Shown here piece after piece: positions 57,361 through 64,000 of a DNA stretch of 64,000 nucleotides. The first letter of the stretch is position 1; the number at the start of each line of letters is the position of its first letter. The translations under genes and the position numbers were made by a program. The notes beneath the pieces are model-generated. The model was not told the origin of the DNA. It saw only the letters and a list, made by a program, of their open reading frames with translations, and searched no databases. The stretch lies in assembly GCA_002914845.1 (NCBI GenBank), contig JXTC01000369.1, positions 19,809 through 83,808 of the forward strand. The letters are read 5' to 3'. This DNA is from Trema orientale (Eukaryota > Streptophyta > Magnoliopsida > Rosales > Cannabaceae).

Positions 57361-57401
57361 AAAAGTACAGAAATCAATTGCCGCTTTCAGATATTAGTGA
57401 A

Positions 57402-57409
57402 AAACCCTA
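57402..57409 (+). promoter_or_regulatory. Telo-box upstream of EBP2
   Basis: AAACCCTA in the motif AAAAACCCTAG, about 40 bp before the upstream ATG at 57444. Telo-boxes are a hallmark of plant ribosome-biogenesis and translation genes, which fits the product. Confidence 0.6.
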
Positions 57410-57443
57410 GAAAAGCCCCTGGCTAGAGGTTACCTTCAACGCC

Positions 57444-57500
57444 ATGAAAGGACTCTCATGTCATCTTCTCAAGTCCAGTACTGACAAATTGTATTCCTAA
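57444..57500 (+). other. Upstream ORF (18 codons) in the EBP2 5' leader
   Basis: ATG at 57444 opens MKGLSCHLLKSSTDKLYS and closes with TAA at 57498-57500. GGTGAGTT follows at once, with a good donor at 57502 (AAG|GTGAGT), and an acceptor TTTACTAG lies before TTTGGTAAATGGC. The 5' leader therefore appears to have an intron of about 57502-57814, and the uORF ends one base before the exon end. Whether it is translated is unknown. Confidence 0.45.
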
Positions 57501-57821
57501 GGTGAGTTTTTTTTTTTTGGGGTTGAATTTCGATTTCAGATAATAAACACAATGACAGGAAAAGATAAAATTTCCTGCTTAATTTTCTCGAAACGCAAAA
57601 CACATCTTATACTTGTGGATTGAGAACCCCTTAGAAAGCTCTCTTTTTTTTAAATTTTGGGTGTGTCCTTTTCGGAAGTTGAAATATTAATTGGTGGGAA
57701 GAAACAATTTATTATAAACATGAGTTTGTTTTGTTTTTTTTTTTTTTTAATTAAACGTTTTTGTTGATTTGTTTATATCAGTGATGAGTGATGTTGCTTT
57801 TTCTCTTTACTAGTTTGGTAA

Positions 57822-58745
57822 ATGGCTATACCCAACAAAGGATTGAGCTTGCTAAGGCAAGAAAAAATGGAAGATGACCACGATATTGGGGGTTTTGATG
57901 GAGAAGTTTCCGATTCTGAAACTGGGTCTGAATCAGAACTAGAAGAAGATGGAGATGGAGATGTGAAACTAACCGAGCCATCGAAGAACGCCATTTACAA
58001 CACAGACGGCCTCATCGATAAACTCGGAGATACTAGCTGGCCAGTCAATGTGGGATGGATTCATAAGCTCTCCATTGACGTTGATCAAGAGCAACAACAG
58101 GTGGATGTGAATGATGACCTTGCAAGAGAGCTTGCTTTCTACAATCAAGCGCTGGAGGGAACGAGGCGAGCCTTCGAGAAGCTTCAGTCAATGGGGCTTC
58201 CTTTTCTTAGGCCTGCTGATTACTATGCGGAAATGGTGAAGACTGACTCCCATATGGAGAAAGTTAAGGGCCGGCTTTTGGTGGAGAAGAGGAGGATGGA
58301 GGAGGCTGATGAGAGGAAGAAGGCTAGGGAGGCGAAGAAATTGGCGAAAGAGATTCAGGCCCAGAAGACGAAAGAGAGAAATAAGCAGAAAAAAGAGGAG
58401 ATAGAGTCTGTTAAAAAGTGGAGGAAGCAGAGGCAGCAGAGTGGGTTTGCCAAGGATGACAAAGATGGCGAGATGGATTTTTCGTTTGAAGATGGGAAAG
58501 CGTTTGAGAGGTCAAACAAGAGGAGACCAGGCGTGGCTCCGGGGGATCGGTCTGGGGGGAAAACAAGTAGACATGGTGGAACTGGAAAGGGGATGAAGAA
58601 CCAGAAGAAGAGGGAGTTTAGGAATTCCAAGTTTGGATTTGGAGGTAAGAAAGCTTTAAGGAAACTGAACACAGCTGAAACCACCAATGATATGCGAAGC
58701 TTCAACAAAGTCAATATATCCGGAAATAAGAAAAGGAAGAGATGA
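57822..58745 (+). CDS. EBP2: rRNA-processing protein EBP2 homologue (60S ribosome biogenesis)
   Basis: A single coding exon of 307 aa. The start is the first ATG after a predicted leader intron (acceptor CTAG at about 57811-57814). An alternative Met lies at residue 16. The acidic N-terminal stretch (SDSETGSESELEEDGDGD) is followed by the conserved EBP2 core: WPVNVGWIHKLSIDVDQEQQ, DDLARELAFYNQALEGTRRA and LPFLRPADYYAEMVKTDSHM. Then comes a long charged coiled-coil region of Lys/Glu repeats (about residues 145-205) and a glycine/lysine-rich basic tail ending KKRKR. EBP2 is nucleolar and needed for 27S pre-rRNA processing in yeast; the plant role is inferred from the family. The length matches plant homologues and there are no lesions. 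Confidence 0.92.
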   Translation: MAIPNKGLSLLRQEKMEDDHDIGGFDGEVSDSETGSESELEEDGDGDVKLTEPSKNAIYNTDGLIDKLGDTSWPVNVGWIHKLSIDVDQEQQQVDVNDDLARELAFYNQALEGTRRAFEKLQSMGLPFLRPADYYAEMVKTDSHMEKVKGRLLVEKRRMEEADERKKAREAKKLAKEIQAQKTKERNKQKKEEIESVKKWRKQRQQSGFAKDDKDGEMDFSFEDGKAFERSNKRRPGVAPGDRSGGKTSRHGGTGKGMKNQKKREFRNSKFGFGGKKALRKLNTAETTNDMRSFNKVNISGNKKRKR

Positions 58746-60389
58746 GATAAGATCATAAGAATACCTTCCTCTTGCTTTTGTTTTCAAGAGGTTGAGACTA
58801 CTTATTTGATCTTTTTATTTTTTTGTTTTTTGTTTTTGTTTTTTGGTGCTAAACTACTTGATCATATTTTCCCGAAAGTTTTTCCAATATTTCGGAGTAA
58901 CTATTAGCTGTTGGTGCACTGTGATTATGATATTTAAGTAGACCTGTCTTTTTCCCTTTAGTTATTGCTGCCTGTTGGGAAGTCATAGTTTCAAGTTTCA
59001 ACCCATGATGTTTCAAGTGCAGATTTGTTATGACATGTTTATATACGAATATTTGTTTTGGCATTCTTTAAATTTGATTTTGAAATTTGAACAACATGGG
59101 AAATTCTTTTACATCCCCATACTTGCATAATATAGTTGTTGTGCCTTGTGTGGGGGCTGACTCAATTTCTTCTTTCTTTAGATTCTCTCTCTTAACTTAA
59201 TTTTAGTTGACTCTGCAAGAACATCTATTCAGCTATATTTGAAGATACTTTTTCTTATTATCTGCTAATCACGTCAACCGTTCAAGTACAATCATTACTC
59301 ATCATGCTTCAATGATTGGGTTCGCGTTCTTGATTATTATCGTTAGTATATCTGTTAGAGAGCTGGAAATACACTTGACTTCTTTTCTCTCTTGATACAT
59401 TTTTCTCCTACGCTGCCCAACCTCAACACCTTATTCTTATTAACGCTTGAAAGGAATGGCAAAGTTCATTGCATGTTTCAATCATTGGAATTTTGGTGTA
59501 AACATGAAAAGCCATCCAATGCTTGTCTGGCTACAAAACGTGCAGTCGTGCAGATTGCAATGGCTCATGGGAAAAGTCTTTAAAAAACTCAAAAAAATTG
59601 TTGCGTTGACCGCTGACAAGATCTGAAGTCAACCGGAAGGGACAAGGAATCTCAGGTCCTCTGTCTTCTATTATTTGTTACCATATCGGTGTGAACACAA
59701 CCCCCATAATATCAAATCCGTTTCATGATCCCCGTTTATACTTAAGCCCAATTGACAAAGATCTACTGCTTAAAGGTTTGAAAGGAACCAAGATAAGTAC
59801 TATATGATAAAGCGAAATGGATAGTGCTACCATATCTCAAACCTATCCTTTTCGTTTCTTAACCTATCTGGTAATTTCACTTTACCATAGGTTCATCTAT
59901 TTACATCATTGATATTTTGAAATAAAATAAAGACCACTTCGGATGAGTTCGAAGAAAACATAAAAAGTCGTCACATTAAAGGGTGTAAAATTTGGCTTTG
60001 CTGATATGAGTTTTGAGTATATTCGAAGGCATAACGGAGAAGGGCCCATGTGAGGTTCTTGTATGGTACAACGAACTTTACGATATATATAATATATTAA
60101 AACAGAAGTACCCCGCCAACCATACAATTATTAAGAAATTTCCCCACTTCTACCAAAAGCTTTCACAACACACTTCGTTATTTGTCTCCTCCTTTTAAAA
60201 TCTCCCACTTAAAGCTTCCTCCTCACACTTTTTTCTCTATCTACATTAGGTGAGGCCTTTAAATACCCTTTTAACTTCTTCAAATATGCAAAATCACTAT
60301 ATCTATCAATAGCTTCAAAGTCCTTCCTCTCTTCTTCTACTTAAGCTTTCTTGTTCATTAGGATTTCATTCTTTCCAATTCCCAAAACC
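58746..60389. other. Intergenic between EBP2 and the small acidic protein gene
   Basis: The first ~300 bp likely hold the EBP2 3' UTR. The rest shows no recognised gene; ORFs at 59392-59583 and 60013-60198 lack known features. The 150 bp before 60390 is pyrimidine-rich and may be the leader of the next gene, with TTTAAATACC near 60257 as a weak TATA. Confidence 0.4.
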
Positions 60390-60839
60390 ATGTTGGATGT
60401 CACATTAGATTTGATCACCCAAACTGCTTCCAGCTCTCTATTCGCCTTCTGTTTCTGCAATCTGATCATAGTCATCATACTCGTGGGGTCGAAACCGGGC
60501 TCCGAATTTGAGCGACAACAAAGTCATACTCCTCCACCGGTGGTGGTGTCCAACACAAGCACAGATGACAAAGAGGCCGAAGAAAACCCGAAAAGTGCCT
60601 GCGAGGAGAAGCATGAGCTAATGGTCATTAGTGAAGCCTCAAATGAGGAGAAAGAACTCGCTGAGGGCGAAAAAGGCGATGATGACGACAACAATGAGGA
60701 TGAAGGCGAGGTGGAAGAGGATGATGAAGATGATGATGATGATGATGAGCTGAGGAAGAAAGTGGAAGAATTTATTAAGAAGGTAAACAGCGAGTGGAAA
60801 GCAGAATTGTTAAGAACTTCGCATGTAGTCGAAGCATGA
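60390..60839 (+). CDS. Small single-pass membrane protein with acidic middle (paralogue 1)
   Basis: 149 aa. The ATG at 60390 is chosen over the upstream in-frame ATG at 60351 because its context (AAACCATGTTGG) and the residues after it match the paralogue at 63240. Residues about 13-31 form one hydrophobic segment (LFAFCFCNLIIVIILVGSKP), almost identical in the paralogue. A variable linker rich in Ser/Thr/Pro follows, then a run of nearly 30 acidic residues, then a conserved basic-amphipathic end, ELRKKVEEFIKKVNSEWKAE. This end resembles the C-terminal motif of plant DUF761 proteins, but weakly. I do not recognise a function. Topology is unknown; the charged tail is likely cytosolic or nuclear. 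Confidence 0.75.
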   Translation: MLDVTLDLITQTASSSLFAFCFCNLIIVIILVGSKPGSEFERQQSHTPPPVVVSNTSTDDKEAEENPKSACEEKHELMVISEASNEEKELAEGEKGDDDDNNEDEGEVEEDDEDDDDDDELRKKVEEFIKKVNSEWKAELLRTSHVVEA

Positions 60840-61507
60840 AATAGCTTAGATTGAGCAATGAAGCTGGGAAATTTTGCACATATGGGACTTAACTGTGGCT
60901 GTTCTGAACTGGGAAATCTTCATTTTGGTCTTCAAAGAGTGTTGTCCTTAGAATTGGGTTGAGAAATGGTAGTGCTTAGCAGTTACCTGATGAAGTCTTT
61001 TTGGGCTTACTCTGTATGTTTTGGAGGGTAACTCTTGTTTAAAAATGTAAGAAATTTTTAGTTCTTTAGTTAATTTAAAGGAACAACACAACATGTTCAG
61101 TCGCCTCTTTTCACTATTGGATTCTCCTTCACATGGATAAAGAGGGAAAAGTAGAACAAAAGGTACAAAATGTTTGGAATGAAACACTTTCAACTTTTCT
61201 CTTTTTCTCTCTCTTTTGTTCTCCAACTTTTGAAGGAATAAATCGACAAAGTCTCCGTAACCAAAGGAATATTTTGTTTATTTTTCTTGTTTTAATGTAT
61301 GTGTTGCATCAGGAGGAGGATAGAGATGGTCACCTTCTTTTCTTTAATGGCAAACAGATAAAATGACCATGATTTTGACCACTGACCAAACCCACTGTTC
61401 CCTAACTAACTGCTTTCGATATGCTATTATGGTCATTTCGTTACCTCATTCCCCTACTTGTCAAACCACTACATATTTTGTATTCTCTTCAGTCTTTTCT
61501 TCTTATT
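60840..61507. other. Intergenic
   Basis: Likely 3' UTR of the preceding gene to about 61080. No further gene is supported; ORFs 61133-61366 and 61363-61554 are chance frames. Confidence 0.4.
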
Positions 61508-62178
61508 TAGAGATGTCAATTTCACCGAACGAGGTGGTGCACCGACCCGAATAAGGCGGACTTTCACCGTTATAAATGGTACGGGGCATAGAGTGGGAAT
61601 TCCCCGTTTAATATTTAGAGGGGCGGGGCGGGCTTAGAATTGAGTGCCCTACACCGACCCCCCCCGATTATATAGAAGTTAATTTCTATTTTTTTATATA
61701 AAAGTAATTCAAGTAGATTTTTTTTAGGAAAAAAAAAAGATATAATAATATATAGTCATATACTAATAATGTTTAAGTTATTTGAGATTGTGCTATCTTT
61801 ATGAATAAATGATATGTTATATAATTTTGGTATTAAATATTTTACATTTGACAATTCTAACGTATTAAAGTTTTATTTGAATGTGTTTTTTAGTTATTTA
61901 GGTCTAAAATTAGAATTTTTAATGAAGTTAACTTTAATTTTGATTTTTTTCATGTATTTAGACTTTTAAAAAATTTGGACTAACATAGGATTGTTTAATT
62001 TATTCAAGATGACGATTCTATACGGGACCCCGATATACCAATGGGGAAACGGATTCTCCGAAATTGTCCCGCACTAAATTAAATAGTGAATGATGCATGG
62101 ATGGTATATTAAAATAATAATGGGGATAGAGATAGTAAACACAAAACCGATCCCGTCCTACCCTGTTGACATCCCTAT
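61508..62178. mobile_element. hAT-like non-autonomous element with GC-rich ends, about 670 bp
   Basis: The left end TAGAGATGTCAATTTCACCG and the right end (inverse ATAGGGATGTCAACAGGGT) are imperfect terminal inverted repeats. The flanks TTCTTATT (61500-61507) and ATCTTATT (62179-62186) match at 7 of 8 bases. The ends are GC-rich (GGGGCGGGGCGGGC and GACCCCGATATACCAATGGG words) around an AT-rich core, as in the elements at 12570 and 29746. It does not code for protein. Confidence 0.75.
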
Positions 62179-62186
62179 ATCTTATT

Positions 62187-63239
62187 AACCCTATTTTTCA
62201 TTTCTTTAGTACAAAAAGAGTATTTTAGTCTGTCACTAATTTACAAAATTGTCCAACTCTATTTTTTTTTTTTTTCTCCCATTACTTTCCTTTCACTTTT
62301 AGACTTGCGATGATATGTCTGTGTAGGAGAACCCTGATTTGACAAATGTTGCAAGTGAAAATGAAAGTGAAAGTGAAAACGAAACTGCTGTTCAAATGTC
62401 AAAACTTTCTTAAAGTCAAGTGGCAATCGTTTTCATGCTAGTTTATTGAGCTACTTGGCAACTTACTCATCAAAATGAATTCAAAAATACCATTTTATAA
62501 CTCCTATTAGTGGGGTATGAACAAAATCCTCGTCAACTCTATCACATTAAGCAAACTCAACCACGACCAAATTCAATCCAACGCCAATCCAATCGGTGCT
62601 CGGTTTAGCCTTTAAATCTTATAAATCATTTTTACAAAATTGTTCATCCCTTGTTTTGAGTTACTTTGGCCAAATTCCACTCTCCCTCTTCCTCTCTCTC
62701 TCTCTTGGATGAATTACATAACACAATTTGAAGCATTTTAAAGGGTTTTGGTAACCTTTACAGGGGTCAAAGACTAAATAATTTTTTCTTAAGGTAAAAG
62801 TCTCATTCTTCACTACTACCAACTCCCACCATATTTCAACTTCTAGAGCTAGATGACAGAAAGAGAGACGGCAAAAGGTAAGGGCTTTAGTGATGTCAGT
62901 TTGATTACGTGGAGGGAACGAAAGAAAGACAGAAGGTTCCATGTGAGGCTTTCTTCTATATGTTTTTGGTATAATTTGACTTTTGATTAATTTAATGAAA
63001 TATAGACTTCACACAGTACAGTCCAGAATAAGCTTTCATATGCTAACATCACATGTATATATATTTTAAACAAAAGGGCATCAATAAAAATCATTTATAT
63101 CATTATCTATTTAGCTTTCACACCGAACCGCATAAACATAAATAGCCTAAAAACAATAGGTTAGTTCTCTAACTATGTATCTCTCTTTATCTCTATATAT
63201 CTCTAACAAAGTTTCCTCCATCAGTTTCCTAAAAGAACC
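62187..63239. other. Intergenic, upstream of paralogue 2
   Basis: A short GAAAGTGAAAGTGAAA repeat lies at 62360-62378 and a (TC)n run at 62683-62705. TATATAT-type sequence at 63193-63202, about 40 bp before the start codon, may serve as the TATA region. No gene is recognised; the minus-strand ORF 62661-62942 is unsupported. Confidence 0.4.
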
Positions 63240-63641
63240 ATGTTTGAAATCTATTCCACACTTGATCTGATCCGCCATGTTGTTTCAAACCCTCTATTCA
63301 TCTTCTGTTTTTGTAACTTGATCATAGTGATCATCCTTATAAGCTCAAAACCCATCTCTAATACCAAGCGAGAGAGCGAAAGCTTCGAGTCAACGGTCAA
63401 GATACGAGGTAGAAGAAGTGCTAAAGGGGGGAACAAGGAGAACAAGGCCTATGTGGAAGTCAGTAAAGGGATGCTAAGTTCTGAGAAAGGAGAAGCCGAA
63501 AACGACAGAGGCGACAGAGCCAATCATGAGGAAAACGACAAAGATGAGGATGAACTGAGGAAAAGAGTCGAGGAATTTATTGAAAAGGTTAACAAAGGAT
63601 GGAAGGCAGAGTTATTGATCAGAACATCACGTCTAGTCTAG
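63240..63641 (+). CDS. Small single-pass membrane protein (paralogue 2)
   Basis: 133 aa from an ATG in the context AGAACCATGTTTG, the first in frame. It shares with the gene at 60390 the hydrophobic block LFIFCFCNLIIVIILISSKP (about residues 19-38) and the C-terminal ELRKRVEEFIEKVNKGWKAE followed by LL-RTS. The middle differs: it is basic and then mildly acidic (HEENDKDED) and lacks the long Asp/Glu run. Same strand, same size class and 2.4 kb spacing point to tandem duplication. The function is not known. The shared ends and diverged middle suggest that the membrane anchor and tail are the working parts. Confidence 0.75.
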   Translation: MFEIYSTLDLIRHVVSNPLFIFCFCNLIIVIILISSKPISNTKRESESFESTVKIRGRRSAKGGNKENKAYVEVSKGMLSSEKGEAENDRGDRANHEENDKDEDELRKRVEEFIEKVNKGWKAELLIRTSRLV

Positions 63642-64000
63642 GGGCAGGGTCTACACGTGGGTCATGACCCATGGGAATTAAATGAGCTTTTCACTATGAA
63701 ATCTAGTTTGATTCCCATTTTTGTTTTTTTTAACTGACAGGTCTGTCAGAGGCGAGGACTCTTTCTGACCATTCTAAATGTTTCCTGAATGTCTGGACCA
63801 TGTAAAAATTTTCTCATTATAGGTTCAGACCTTTGATATTTATTGTAACTGTGGAGATGCTTATTGCTAGTTGTGTCTGTATTCGGGTCCTACTTCTATG
63901 GATAGTTGAGATCCAACGATAATGGCATTTTCACGTGAGACTAAATGTGGAAAATAAAATGAAATGTCACATGATCAAGTCAATCACTCATAACAAGAAC
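63642..64000. other. 3' flank to window end
   Basis: Probably the 3' UTR of paralogue 2 and intergenic DNA. No other feature is seen. Confidence 0.4.

Noticed and set aside
60351..60389. In-frame upstream ATG for the first small membrane protein
   Set aside because: The extra 13 residues are absent from the paralogue at 63240, and the downstream ATG shares its exact context.
1..64000. tRNA, rRNA, conserved microRNA hairpins or CRISPR arrays
   Set aside because: No tRNA A/B box pair, rRNA segment or well-known plant miRNA sequence was noticed on reading. The tandem arrays found have diverged units without unique spacers, so they are not CRISPR. A covariance-model scan would be decisive.

Overview
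The window is nuclear DNA of a flowering plant, almost certainly a eudicot. Genes are split by short AT-rich introns, intergenic DNA is very AT-rich with many poly-A/T runs, and small transposons (CACTA, hAT-like and other TIR elements, solo LTRs, a chromodomain Ty3/gypsy element) fill the gaps. The gene set (DUF1442, HIR/stomatin, FKBP53-type FKBP, cytosolic enolase, EBP2) is eudicot-like. I cannot name the species from sequence alone. Three runs of N (45220, 47474, 48031-48049) show that this is a draft assembly.

Layout. 1-268: right end of a CACTA element. 624-1245: a solo LTR with perfect 5-bp target-site duplication (TSD). 2079-2931 (-): a DUF1442 gene with two exons. 3-15 kb: gene-poor, with CACTA-like and LTR relics, blocks rich in an AAAACGACA motif, four degenerate tandem arrays and a 621-bp hAT-like element. 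15.7-17.9 kb (+): a five-exon HIR4-like band-7 gene whose 142-bp promoter segment is duplicated 6.2 kb upstream. 18-26 kb: mostly non-coding. 26.0-28.3 kb (-): an intronless gene derived from a hAT transposase. 28.4-40.4 kb: non-coding, with a 632-bp hAT-like element and several MITEs. 40.4-44.2 kb (+): an 11-exon nuclear FKBP with nucleoplasmin-like and PPIase domains. 46.3-50.15 kb (-): a 17-exon cytosolic enolase with two assembly gaps over catalytic motifs. 50.66-56.71 kb: a three-layer nested transposon. 57.8-58.7 kb (+): the 60S biogenesis factor EBP2. 60.4 and 63.2 kb (+): two related small membrane-anchored acidic proteins.

The plant genes look like independent housekeeping loci, not a cluster with one function. 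Two links are worth noting. FKBP53-type and EBP2 proteins both act in the nucleus/nucleolus, and both genes carry telo-box motifs just upstream. DUF1442 and the hAT-derived gene lie about 23 kb apart, and from memory their Arabidopsis homologues are also close neighbours (At1g12320/At1g12380 and At1g62840/At1g62870).

The most unusual structure is at 50.66-56.71 kb. A hAT-like MITE was entered by a second TIR element, which makes a perfect 8-bp TSD (ATTAAGTA). That second element contains an LTR-less gag-pol composite. In the composite, the gag start and the rest of gag-pol lie on opposite strands, with inverted arms of 427 bp and direct repeats of 312 bp.
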